Shown here one piece after another: positions 1-7,886 of a stretch of 18,593 bases of DNA. The stretch comes from Candidatus Symbiothrix sp. (GTDB lineage: Bacteria; Bacteroidota; Bacteroidia; Bacteroidales; Azobacteroidaceae). How positions within the stretch are numbered: the first letter of the stretch is position 1; each line of letters starts with the position of its first letter. The notes beneath the pieces are model-generated. The model was not told where the DNA came from. It worked only from the letters and a program-made list of their open reading frames with translations, and did not search any database. A program made the position numbers and the translations under genes. The stretch is from contig JAISWY010000325.1 in assembly GCA_031270925.1 (NCBI GenBank), forward strand, positions 1 to 18,593. Direction: 5' to 3'.

Positions 1-33
1 CGGGGTTGAGGGGGAGAGTGGTTATTTCTCTAT

Positions 34-60
34 CCCCCAATCGCTTCGCTTCATTGGGGG
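34..60. terminator. Perfect hairpin, possible terminator or palindromic repeat
   Basis: CCCCCAAT at 34-41 pairs perfectly with ATTGGGGG at 53-60 around an 11-base loop built of GCTTC-like units. It is followed by TTATTAACATT, which is T-rich but not a clean T-tract. It could end transcription of an unseen gene on the left. The tidy stem and the GCTTCGC core, which recurs in inverse orientation at 193-199, equally suit a dispersed palindromic intergenic repeat. Confidence 0.4.
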
Positions 61-71
61 TTATTAACATT

Positions 72-86
72 CAGACCTGCGGTCTG
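72..86. repeat. Short hairpin CAGACC-TGC-GGTCTG
   Basis: A six-base perfect stem (72-77 with 81-86) closes a three-base loop. It sits 11 bases after the preceding hairpin and may be part of the same composite intergenic repeat. A role in RNA stability or termination is possible but nothing else supports it. Confidence 0.35.
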
Positions 87-98
87 TCGCTTCTACTT

Positions 99-151
99 AA
101 CACAGGGGTTTGCAACTGATCCCAAAAGATTCACTTGTAAAAACCTGTGTT
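99..151. repeat. Long-range inverted repeat AACACAGG / CCTGTGTT
   Basis: AACACAGG at 99-106 is the exact reverse complement of CCTGTGTT at 144-151. Skipping GG at 107-108, the arms extend by TTT (109-111) against AAA (141-143), giving about 11 pairs with a two-base bulge and a 29-base loop. It may be an RNA structure, an operator for a dimeric regulator, or a remnant of an inserted repeat. The sequence alone does not separate these. Confidence 0.35.
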
Positions 152-180
152 TGTGATATAGCTTGAAACCATATGGAAGC

Positions 181-219
181 GCGTCATGTCGAGCGAAGCA
201 AAATCGAGGCATCCGATTT
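181..219. repeat. Dispersed-repeat-like element with GTCGAGCGAAGC core
   Basis: The segment GCGTCATGTCGAGCGAAGC (181-199) strongly resembles the CGTCAT-TGCGAGCGAAGC type of intergenic palindromic repeat that recurs many times in diverse bacterial genomes (from memory, not searched). ATGTCGA at 186-192 can pair with TCGA-gg-CAT at 204-212, a seven-pair stem with a two-base bulge and an 11-base loop. It lies 120 bases before the fecR-like gene. If it is such a repeat it carries no gene and probably moved in separately from the PUL. Confidence 0.45.
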
Positions 220-339
220 CCCCATATATTATACCGCAAAGCCGGTAATCCCCCCTGAATTGTTAAACAAAGTTAAATACCCCTCTGTATGGTGGGATAA
301 TTCAATTCCATGTTATCATATTATAAAAAGAGATAAATA

Positions 340-1359
340 ATGAACAAAAAAGAAATAGATTTACTGTTGATAAAATTGTTTTCAGGAAGAGCTAACGACG
401 ACGAAATTTGCGCCATCAAATCGTATGCAGAAACAATGCCTGAAAATCGAGCGTATTTTCAAGAGATGAAAAACGTTTGGGAGATTGCTCATCCCGCCTT
501 TGAGCCGAAGACGATCAATGTGGAGAAAGCATATAATAAGGTGGCCGCCGAAGCGAACTTGCCCATGCAGCCCGAAAAGCAGGCTTGGTATATTCCATTC
601 AGACGATATGCCGCTGCCGCCGCCATCTTTATTCCTTTGGCGGTGCTGTCGGTTTTTCTTATCAACCGCTTACCGAAGCCGGTAGATATAGCCGAAGTAC
701 ATTACCAGAAAGTGATGTCGCCCAACAATGAACGTACCGAAATCACGCTGCCCGACGGCTCTGTTGTCGTGTTGAATGTGGGCAGTTCATTGGAGTATCC
801 TCGTGATTTCAGCGGCAACCGCAGAACGGTCAATTTAGAGGGAGAGGCTTATTTTCAAGTACAGAAAGACCCTGCGAAGCCCTTTATCGTCCACACCAAG
901 AAAATGGATATTGAGGTACTCGGCACGAAATTCAACGTGAACGCCTATCCCGATCAATCGGAAATCCGCACCACCTTGGAAGAAGGAAAGGTAAAAGTTA
1001 CTATTTCCGACAATGACAAAACCAGCGACCGCCTCCTGATGCCGAACGAAGAAATATCGCTGAATTTGGAAACCGGCGACATTGTCAAGAAGCAAGTGAA
1101 TGCGCCGGATGCTTCCAGTTGGCTCACAGGCAAGATTGCTTTTACTTCCACGCCATTATCGGACGTACTGACCCAGATAGGACGCAGATACAACGTTTCA
1201 ATCGACTTTCAATTGACGGAAATGGAAAAACGACGACTGACCGTCCGCTTTGACGAGCATGAAAGCGTCGAAAATATCTTTAAGGCGCTCGAAAGCATCG
1301 TTCCCGATCTGGTCATCCAGAAACAGGACAATAAATACAAAGTAAATATTCAAATATAA
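340..1359 (+). CDS. FecR-like transmembrane anti-sigma factor
   Basis: This 339-residue protein has the layout of Bacteroidota FecR anti-sigma factors that control PULs through an ECF sigma factor. Residues 1-50 form a short cytoplasmic sigma-binding region. One transmembrane helix spans about 88-108 (an AAAAAIF start followed by hydrophobic residues). The periplasmic FecR domain covers about 126-221 with the hallmark GEAYFQV (168-174) and VLGTKFNV (193-200) stretches, and a DUF4974-like C-terminal domain covers about 267-336. The family senses the STN domain of a partner transporter and then frees or activates its sigma factor at the inner membrane. The next gene, seven bases downstream, encodes just such an STN-bearing SusC protein. 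The start follows a weak AAAGAG at about -12. No ECF sigma gene is found in the 339 bases upstream, where it usually sits, so the partner must be encoded farther away or off the window. Confidence 0.93.
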   Translation: MNKKEIDLLLIKLFSGRANDDEICAIKSYAETMPENRAYFQEMKNVWEIAHPAFEPKTINVEKAYNKVAAEANLPMQPEKQAWYIPFRRYAAAAAIFIPLAVLSVFLINRLPKPVDIAEVHYQKVMSPNNERTEITLPDGSVVVLNVGSSLEYPRDFSGNRRTVNLEGEAYFQVQKDPAKPFIVHTKKMDIEVLGTKFNVNAYPDQSEIRTTLEEGKVKVTISDNDKTSDRLLMPNEEISLNLETGDIVKKQVNAPDASSWLTGKIAFTSTPLSDVLTQIGRRYNVSIDFQLTEMEKRRLTVRFDEHESVENIFKALESIVPDLVIQKQDNKYKVNIQI

Positions 1360-1366
1360 AAAAATA

Positions 1367-4300
1367 ATGCACATCATGAAAAACACTACCGGCGTACAAA
1401 TCTTTTTTGTAGCTGTACTTTCTTTCCTCTTTAATACGGCGGCGTTTTCACAAAATCAAGTAGTGAAGATTCAAGGCAGTAATCTTACGCTGAAAGCGGC
1501 TTTCGCACAAATTGAGAAGCAGACCAATCTGATTGTCGGCTACGAGGAAACGGCTTTCAACGTCAATGCTAAAATCGAGCGCGAAATCAAAAGCACCGTA
1601 TTGAAAGACGTTTTGACCGAGTTGCTGCAAGGCGCCAACTGTTCTTTCAAGATTCAGAACGGACACATTTTTATCTTCCCCAACCCTCCTTCCAAGAATA
1701 ACACCACTTCCCGAAAAATCACGGGGAATGTTACCGACGTCAATGGCGAACCTCAAATAGGGGTCAGCATAGTGGTGAAAGACAATCCGAATATCGGCAG
1801 CGTAACCGACATCAACGGGAATTATTCGCTGTCTGTTCCGGGCAATCACGCTATTTTGAGTTTTTCGTACCTCGGCTTTCAAACACGCGAAGAGGAAGTC
1901 GGCGAACGCAAAATCCTCAATGTGGTATTACAGGAAACCGTCAAGCAAATGGAAGAAGTGGTTGTTGTCGGTTATGGCACGCAGCGTAAAATATCGACTA
2001 TCGGCGCACAGTCGGGCATCAAGGATATGCAGGAGATGAAACAGCCGGTGGCCAACATCGGTTCGGTGCTGGCAGGACGTATTGCAGGCGTAATTGGCAT
2101 TCAAGGCAGCGGTGAAGCCGGAAAAGACGACAACACGCAAATCTGGATACGTGGCGTTTCAACCACCACCAACACAACGCCACTCATCTTGGTTGACGGC
2201 GTGGAACGCACTTTCAACAACATCGACCCCGAAGATATTGAAAGTTTTCAAGTGCTGAAAGACGCCTCTGCCACGGCCGTTTATGGAGTGAAAGGCGCCA
2301 ATGGCGTTATCCTGATTAACACCAAAAAAGGCATGAAAACCAAACCCCGCATCAAGGCCGAATACAACACGGGCATTACCACTTTTACCAAAATTCCCGA
2401 TTTGGCCGACGGCATCACTTATATGCAAATGGCTAACGAGGCGGCGATGAACAAAGGTGAAATGCCGATTTATTCAGCCGATTACATCAACAAGACTTAT
2501 ACGCAGATCGACCCGATGCTCTATCCGAATGTAAACTGGATGAAAGAAATTTTTAAAGATTACGGCTCCTACCACAAGGCAAATATCAATGCGCGGGGCG
2601 GCTCGGAGTTTGCACAGTTCTACACTTCAATTGGCTATTATAATGAAGGCGGTTTGTACAACGTGCGTCCCGAAGAAAAATACGACGGCTCGATGACTTT
2701 CTACCGCGTGAATTTTGTTAGCAATCTCACAATGCAGGCAACCAAAACCACCAATATCGAATTTGGCGTGAAGGGCGAAATTGCCGACTACAACACGCCG
2801 TATTACAGCGCAAGGGATATTTTCAAAATGATTACGCGGGCGTATCCGATTATGTATCCCACGTCTTATCCGGACGGCAAAATTCCGTACCTGAACAACG
2901 GCGGCGGCGTAAACAATCCGTATGCAATGGTTTATCGAATGGGCAGCAACAAACGCAACACGAGTGAAACCCGCGCCGACCTGCGCATCGACCAGAAGTT
3001 TGATTTTTGGCTCAAAGGATTGAGCGCCAGAGCCTTGGTTGCTTACGACTTTTATATGCGCAACGACATTCAGCGCACAGGACTCAATCCTGTTACCTAT
3101 CAGGCAACAGGGCGTGATGAAAACGGAGAACTTATTCTCGCCCGTACCGACAATATGAGCGGCGACCTCAGTTGGTCTTACAACAAACACGCATGGGGAC
3201 ATCGGCAGTATTATTTGGAAAGCGCATTGAATTACGAACGACTTTTTAATCAAACACATCGCGTTTCGGCGATGATGCTTTACAATATGACCGATTACTC
3301 CAATGTTACGGCAGGAACGCTGATGCACGCGATGCCTTTCCGCAATATGGGTATTGCAGGGCGCGCCACCTATTCGTATAACGACCGCTACTTTGGCGAG
3401 GCGAATTTCGGATACAACGGCGCGGAAAACTTTTCGCCGGGCAAGCGTTTCGGTTTCTTTCCTTCATTTGGGGCAGCGTGGGTGTTATCTAACGAAATCT
3501 TTTTTGAGTCTGCCGCCGATTACATCAATTTCTTGAAATTTCGCTTTTCGTGGGGTCAGGCCGGTAATTCGATGCTCGACAATGCATCGAAAGGCGAAAG
3601 TAATGCGCGGTTTGTATATCTTGCTACTGTGGAAAGCGGCGCCGCCGGCTACACTTACGGAGAAGAGCGCAACAGCGGTTTCGGCGGCGTGCGCGTAGGC
3701 CGACCCGCCGTTGATGTAACTTGGGAAACTTCTACGAAAACCAATCTGGGTATCGACTTCAATGTATGGAATAACGACCTGGCGTTTCAAATCGACTTTT
3801 TCAAAGAGCACCGCGAAAATATCTTTCTGCAACGCCAAGCTGTACCGACCTATATTGGTATAGTTACACTGCCTTACGGCAACTTGGGCGTGATAGATAA
3901 TCGCGGGTTTGAGGTTACAACCGACTGGACAAAGAAGTTCGGCAACTGGCTCGTGATGTTCAAAGGCAATTTCTCGTTCAACAAAAACGAATATGTGGAA
4001 GACGACACGCCTCGCAAGCCTTACGATTATCTTAATTCGATCGGTCATTCGCTCGAAACAAAATTCGGCTATATCTGCGATGGATTTTATACGCAGGAAG
4101 ATATTGACAATTCCAATGTAGCCAAACCCAAAGGCATTGTGGTAAAACCGGGCGATTTGAAGTACCGCAACCTCAATCCGCAAGATGACAACGTTATTGA
4201 TGCATCGGACAAAACCTATATCGGCTATCCTTCCATACCGCAAATCGTTTATGGCTTGGGCGGCACAATCGGATGGAAAAACTGGACGCTGGGCGCGTTT

Positions 4301-4729
4301 TTTCAAGGGGTGGGCAGGCGAACTCTTTCTTTGAGCGCAACTGACTTCAAACCTTTTACCGACGGCGCGGCAAAAGGGAATCTCTATTCCAATATCACGG
4401 AACGGTGGACGCCCGACAATCCCCGTCAAGATGCGCTTTGGCCCCGCTTGGATTACGGCTTGACCTCCAATCCGGAAAACTATGCCACAAGTACTTTCTG
4501 GTTGCGCAACGGGTCGTATTTACGCTTGAAAAGTTTGGATTTGACATACAATATCCCCGAACGGTTTTCCAAAAAACTTGGTTTAAATAATGTACGGCTT
4601 TACTTTTTGGGCTACAACCTGCTCACTTTTACCAAGTTCAATATGTGGGATGTGGAAATACGGGAAGAAACAGGCTCCGAATACCCGAACATAAAAACAT
4701 ACAGCATCGGGGTAAATTTTTCTTTTTAA
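1367..4729 (+). CDS. SusC/RagA-like TonB-dependent transporter with STN domain
   Basis: This 1120-residue outer-membrane transporter imports glycan fragments using TonB energy, in complex with the SusD-like lipoprotein encoded next. Residues 1-28 are a signal peptide ending AAFS-Q; a second ATG at 1376 (residue 4, MKNTT) gives an equally plausible start. A secretin/TonB N-terminal (STN) signalling domain spans about 34-107, a carboxypeptidase-regulatory-like beta-sandwich about 117-205, and the EEVVVVGYGT TonB-box-type segment characteristic of SusC proteins is at 196-205. The plug follows, with LAGRIAGV, the LVDGVER motif and KDASATAVYG, and then a 22-strand-type barrel ending in aromatic NFSF. 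STN domains mark the transporters that also signal to FecR, consistent with the preceding gene. Length fits STN-bearing SusC proteins. The specificity cannot be read from sequence. Confidence 0.96.
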   Translation: MHIMKNTTGVQIFFVAVLSFLFNTAAFSQNQVVKIQGSNLTLKAAFAQIEKQTNLIVGYEETAFNVNAKIEREIKSTVLKDVLTELLQGANCSFKIQNGHIFIFPNPPSKNNTTSRKITGNVTDVNGEPQIGVSIVVKDNPNIGSVTDINGNYSLSVPGNHAILSFSYLGFQTREEEVGERKILNVVLQETVKQMEEVVVVGYGTQRKISTIGAQSGIKDMQEMKQPVANIGSVLAGRIAGVIGIQGSGEAGKDDNTQIWIRGVSTTTNTTPLILVDGVERTFNNIDPEDIESFQVLKDASATAVYGVKGANGVILINTKKGMKTKPRIKAEYNTGITTFTKIPDLADGITYMQMANEAAMNKGEMPIYSADYINKTYTQIDPMLYPNVNWMKEIFKDYGSYHKANINARGGSEFAQFYTSIGYYNEGGLYNVRPEEKYDGSMTFYRVNFVSNLTMQATKTTNIEFGVKGEIADYNTPYYSARDIFKMITRAYPIMYPTSYPDGKIPYLNNGGGVNNPYAMVYRMGSNKRNTSETRADLRIDQKFDFWLKGLSARALVAYDFYMRNDIQRTGLNPVTYQATGRDENGELILARTDNMSGDLSWSYNKHAWGHRQYYLESALNYERLFNQTHRVSAMMLYNMTDYSNVTAGTLMHAMPFRNMGIAGRATYSYNDRYFGEANFGYNGAENFSPGKRFGFFPSFGAAWVLSNEIFFESAADYINFLKFRFSWGQAGNSMLDNASKGESNARFVYLATVESGAAGYTYGEERNSGFGGVRVGRPAVDVTWETSTKTNLGIDFNVWNNDLAFQIDFFKEHRENIFLQRQAVPTYIGIVTLPYGNLGVIDNRGFEVTTDWTKKFGNWLVMFKGNFSFNKNEYVEDDTPRKPYDYLNSIGHSLETKFGYICDGFYTQEDIDNSNVAKPKGIVVKPGDLKYRNLNPQDDNVIDASDKTYIGYPSIPQIVYGLGGTIGWKNWTLGAFFQGVGRRTLSLSATDFKPFTDGAAKGNLYSNITERWTPDNPRQDALWPRLDYGLTSNPENYATSTFWLRNGSYLRLKSLDLTYNIPERFSKKLGLNNVRLYFLGYNLLTFTKFNMWDVEIREETGSEYPNIKTYSIGVNFSF

Positions 4730-4759
4730 TATTAAAAGTGTACAAAATAAACACACCAA

Positions 4760-6643
4760 ATGAAACAGTATATCACTAAATCGTTAATTTTTCTTATCGT
4801 GGTTTTGACCGCTGCTTGCGACAGCTTTTTCGACAACGAACCCGACAACCTGCAAACCATTGAGCAGGTATTTGAACGCAGAAACTCTACATTGGAGTTT
4901 TTGGCAAATGTGTATTCCTACATCCGTCCGGTTTACGAATGGAGTAACCAGACAATATGGGCGGGCATTTCAGACGAAATAGACGTAACTTATTCCGATT
5001 ATGAAATCTCAAAAATCAATCTCGGCCTGCTTGCGCCCGACAAAGAGGATTTGTACTACGGCAATCTTTGGAATCATTACTACCCCGGTATTCGTGCGGC
5101 AACCTACTTTATGCAGCATGTGGATAAAAACAGCGAAATGGAAAAGGGCGAAATTTTGCGCTGCAAAGCGGAGGCGCGAGCTTTGCGGGCTTGGTTTTAT
5201 TTCTGCCTTGTGCGACAATATGGGCCTGTAGTTATCTTACCGGAAGAATTGGCAAGCGCCGACGCCTCTACCGACGATATGCAATACCCGCGCTCGTCTA
5301 TAAAGAAATGCTTCGAGTACATTGTAAGCGAGATGGACGAGGTGGTAAAAATGAACGCCATGGCAAAAGAAACATATACGGGACTGAACTACGGCCGCAT
5401 TACCGAAGTATTTTGTAAAGCGGTCAAAGCCAGAGCCTTGCTTTATGCCGCCAGCGATTTGTATAATCAAGACCGCACGCTTGATGTTTTCAAAAATTTC
5501 CGCAATTACGACAACTCGCCGATGATGGATTATACCGACGCCGACCGTCAAGAGCGGTGGGGAAAGGCTGCTGCGGCGCAGAAGGACATCATCGACAATT
5601 ATTCTTTCTCGCTGTACCGCGAAAACAATATCAACGGAACGTATGACCCCTATAAAACCTGTCAAAACCTGTTTATTACGGATAGAAACAGTGAAATCAT
5701 CTTCGCCAAGCCCGCAGGTGGTTTTTGGGAAATGGATTTGGCTTGCTCGCCGCGCTTTTTGGGCGCCTGGTCGGGTTGGGGAGTTGTGCAGGAAATGATT
5801 GACGACTATTTTACCGGAACGGGTTATCCGCTTTTGAAAGGCGGGGACGGAAAGTTTTATGCCGAAGACGGTTCCTATACCGAAGATGGTTTCAGCGCGG
5901 TAGCGGGTGACAACGGCTACACGCAAAAAGGCACCTACAATATGTATTGCAATCGCGAACCGCGCTTTTACGTTTCCATTACGTTCAATAACTGCAAATG
6001 GCTATCGGACTATAATACTTCTACCGTTGAGTTTTTCTACGGAGGCAACACAGGGCGTACCGATAAGGAAACCCGCAACTACTCGCAGACAGGTTACCTC
6101 TGCCGGAAGTTCGTCAATCCGAAAAGCAATGTGCAAACCGGACAACTCGTGGAACATGCAGCGGTAATGTTTCGTTTGGGCGAGTTTTACCTGAATTATG
6201 CAGAGGCATTGAACGAAGCGGATTACTCCGCCAACAAAGCGCAGGTTTTGTTGTATCTCAACGCCATTCGCACCCGCGCCGGCATCCCGGGCTACGGCAC
6301 CAACATCACTGCAGGCGAACTGCCCGTGCCTGCCAATCAGGAAGCGATGCGCGAAGCCATCCGCCACGAACGTCGCGTAGAACTCGCCTTTGAAGAAGCT
6401 CGATATTTCGACTGCTGCCGCTGGGCGATTGCGCACGAGAAATTCGACGGGCCGAAGCACGGAATGAACGCGAATGACTCGCGCGGTAAAGATGTATTCC
6501 ATCAGCGCACCACATTTGAAAACCGCGTTTTTAAAGATTACTATCTGCTTTGGCCTATTCCGTTGAGCGAAATGTACAAAGGCAAACTTTTGGTACAGAA
6601 TCCCAATTGGAGTTCGATTAGTTCGGCAAACATGGCTGAATAA
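4760..6643 (+). CDS. SusD/RagB-like outer-membrane glycan-binding lipoprotein
   Basis: This 627-residue protein is the lid and binding partner of the SusC transporter and captures oligosaccharides at the cell surface. The signal peptide ends in LTAAC with Cys20 as the lipidated residue, followed by acidic residues typical of surface-exported lipoproteins. The N-terminal SusD domain and TPR-type helices cover about 25-165, including an AEARALRAWFYF helix and the QYGPVVILPEE segment. The C-terminal RagB/SusD signature lies near 534-555, with IRHERRVELAFE followed by ARYFDCCRW. Length is a little above the usual 500-600 residues. It begins 30 bases after the SusC stop, as expected for a co-transcribed susC/susD pair. 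Which sugar it binds is not apparent. Confidence 0.96.
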   Translation: MKQYITKSLIFLIVVLTAACDSFFDNEPDNLQTIEQVFERRNSTLEFLANVYSYIRPVYEWSNQTIWAGISDEIDVTYSDYEISKINLGLLAPDKEDLYYGNLWNHYYPGIRAATYFMQHVDKNSEMEKGEILRCKAEARALRAWFYFCLVRQYGPVVILPEELASADASTDDMQYPRSSIKKCFEYIVSEMDEVVKMNAMAKETYTGLNYGRITEVFCKAVKARALLYAASDLYNQDRTLDVFKNFRNYDNSPMMDYTDADRQERWGKAAAAQKDIIDNYSFSLYRENNINGTYDPYKTCQNLFITDRNSEIIFAKPAGGFWEMDLACSPRFLGAWSGWGVVQEMIDDYFTGTGYPLLKGGDGKFYAEDGSYTEDGFSAVAGDNGYTQKGTYNMYCNREPRFYVSITFNNCKWLSDYNTSTVEFFYGGNTGRTDKETRNYSQTGYLCRKFVNPKSNVQTGQLVEHAAVMFRLGEFYLNYAEALNEADYSANKAQVLLYLNAIRTRAGIPGYGTNITAGELPVPANQEAMREAIRHERRVELAFEEARYFDCCRWAIAHEKFDGPKHGMNANDSRGKDVFHQRTTFENRVFKDYYLLWPIPLSEMYKGKLLVQNPNWSSISSANMAE

Positions 6644-6661
6644 CATACATAATATAAACTC

Positions 6662-7846
6662 ATGAAAAACAAACTATTATTACTTGCAGTAGCAGTATAT
6701 TGCACATCCTGCTACAATTACGATTGGGATGCGGAACACAAAACGTCGCTCACAGCGTTCAGCATCAGCACGCCCGATTTACAGACAGCTATCACAGTGA
6801 ATTACGCCGACAGCACAACCAATTTCGGAAGCGAAACACGACTGGAATGGGAAAAATCGAAGTCGGCCGACTTTTCCAAAGTGTTCTACGAAGTCTGCTT
6901 TTATAATTCGGAAAATTTGGAAACGTCTTTCTTCAAGCAAATTACAGGCTTCGGCCAGATAGACAATTTTCTCGTGCTGACCGAAAAAGACTTGAACATC
7001 ATTGCCGAAAAAGCCGGCATCGCCCAAAATTCAACAGGCGATGTGTATTGGCAAGTTCGAGCAAGCAATGGAATCAATGAAGTTTTCAGCGACAACCGTA
7101 AAAAACTAAGCATCTCGCGTCCGGCGGGATTCGCCTATTATCCCGAAAAAATATTGACGGCAGGCGGAGCGGTTGGAAATGGCAAAGAATTGGAAATGAA
7201 ACGGATACAGCAAAAAGTAGGCAACGAATATATATACACCGGCGAATATGAATTGTTTCTATATTTATCGGATGGTAATTTTTACCTGACCGAAAAAGAC
7301 AGCGACCGCCGCTTTTACCTTTCGGCCGACGGAGGCTTGAAAGAACTTTTCGGCGAAGAAAAACAGTCGCTCGCCAATGCTTCGATTACGGCAGGGAAAA
7401 TCCACCGGGTTAAAATCAATTTGAAAAACGTTACTGCCGTTTTTGTTGCTGTCGAGGCGATTGATGTGTGGTACAGCGGCGAAAACGATATTCTCGGCAC
7501 GCTGCAACAGAGCAATGCGCAAGTCCCGTATTGGACGCTGACCCAACACGTGGAACTCGCCGGAAGTGGTGCGGCAATCGACTATCGCTACAAGTTCCGT
7601 ATAACGCAAAAGGACATGGCGGGCGAGCAGTCCTCGTCTTTCTGGGGCTACAGTGCGATAATTGCGCCCAATCAGAGTGCAAATTCGCAAGCATCCTATT
7701 TTTATTTGTATGAAGTGGATAACAGTCAATCGGACTACTGTTACAAGTTCAACCGCACCGACCACAACCAGCATACATTGAAAATAGACGTCGATTTCAG
7801 ACCCGAAATAGAACAGTTTACTCACAAAGTAACCGTCGTGGAATAA
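6662..7846 (+). CDS. SusE-like surface glycan-binding lipoprotein
   Basis: This 394-residue lipoprotein begins with a short signal peptide and a CTSC lipobox (Cys17; Cys14 is a less likely alternative). Residues about 28-151 look like the SusE-type Ig-like domain, with a SKSADFSKVFYEV stretch, a long TEKDLN helix and the VYWQVRASNG strand common to that family. The remaining 240 residues appear to hold two further beta-rich modules, roughly 155-275 and 285-390. They have the GNFYLTEKDSDRRFYLSADG and FRITQKDMAG patterns that resemble SusE/SusF starch-binding-type repeats. It follows the SusD gene by 18 bases, the position where surface glycan-binding proteins of PULs are usually found. Binding of the target polysaccharide outside the cell is inferred from position and fold; no catalytic motif is visible. 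The C-terminal half is diverged and assigned with less certainty. Confidence 0.8.
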   Translation: MKNKLLLLAVAVYCTSCYNYDWDAEHKTSLTAFSISTPDLQTAITVNYADSTTNFGSETRLEWEKSKSADFSKVFYEVCFYNSENLETSFFKQITGFGQIDNFLVLTEKDLNIIAEKAGIAQNSTGDVYWQVRASNGINEVFSDNRKKLSISRPAGFAYYPEKILTAGGAVGNGKELEMKRIQQKVGNEYIYTGEYELFLYLSDGNFYLTEKDSDRRFYLSADGGLKELFGEEKQSLANASITAGKIHRVKINLKNVTAVFVAVEAIDVWYSGENDILGTLQQSNAQVPYWTLTQHVELAGSGAAIDYRYKFRITQKDMAGEQSSSFWGYSAIIAPNQSANSQASYFYLYEVDNSQSDYCYKFNRTDHNQHTLKIDVDFRPEIEQFTHKVTVVE

Positions 7847-7886
7847 AGCAGCGAAATAAAAACAGAATATATAAACATTAAAATTA

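Larger units (their letters stand above)
1..339. other. Intergenic region rich in hairpins, no gene
   Basis: No convincing coding region is seen on either strand in these 339 bases ahead of the first PUL gene. The stretch holds four separate inverted-repeat structures, listed individually, and then an AT-rich leader from about 255 to 339 just before the fecR-like start. I found no + strand match to the Bacteroidota promoter pattern (TTTG near -33, TAnnTTTG near -7), so the promoter of the operon is not located. The gene to the left lies outside the window. Confidence 0.6.

Noticed and set aside
268..275. CAAAGTTA, a minus-strand match to the Bacteroidota -7 element TAnnTTTG
   Set aside because: No TTTG-like -33 element lies at the right distance (the nearest TTGA is about 26 bases away) and there is no leftward gene in the window to serve.
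3485..4429. Long open frame of 314 codons on the minus strand inside the SusC gene
   Set aside because: It is fully antisense to well-supported SusC coding sequence. Its translation has no recognisable domain and looks like a shadow frame; the other minus-strand frames in the window are judged the same way.
4724..4737. Perfect palindrome TTTTAATATTAAAA across the SusC stop codon
   Set aside because: It is made only of A and T, overlaps the stop and an AT-rich spacer, has no loop or GC stem, and is easily explained by base composition. The downstream susD-like gene follows closely, so a terminator is unlikely.
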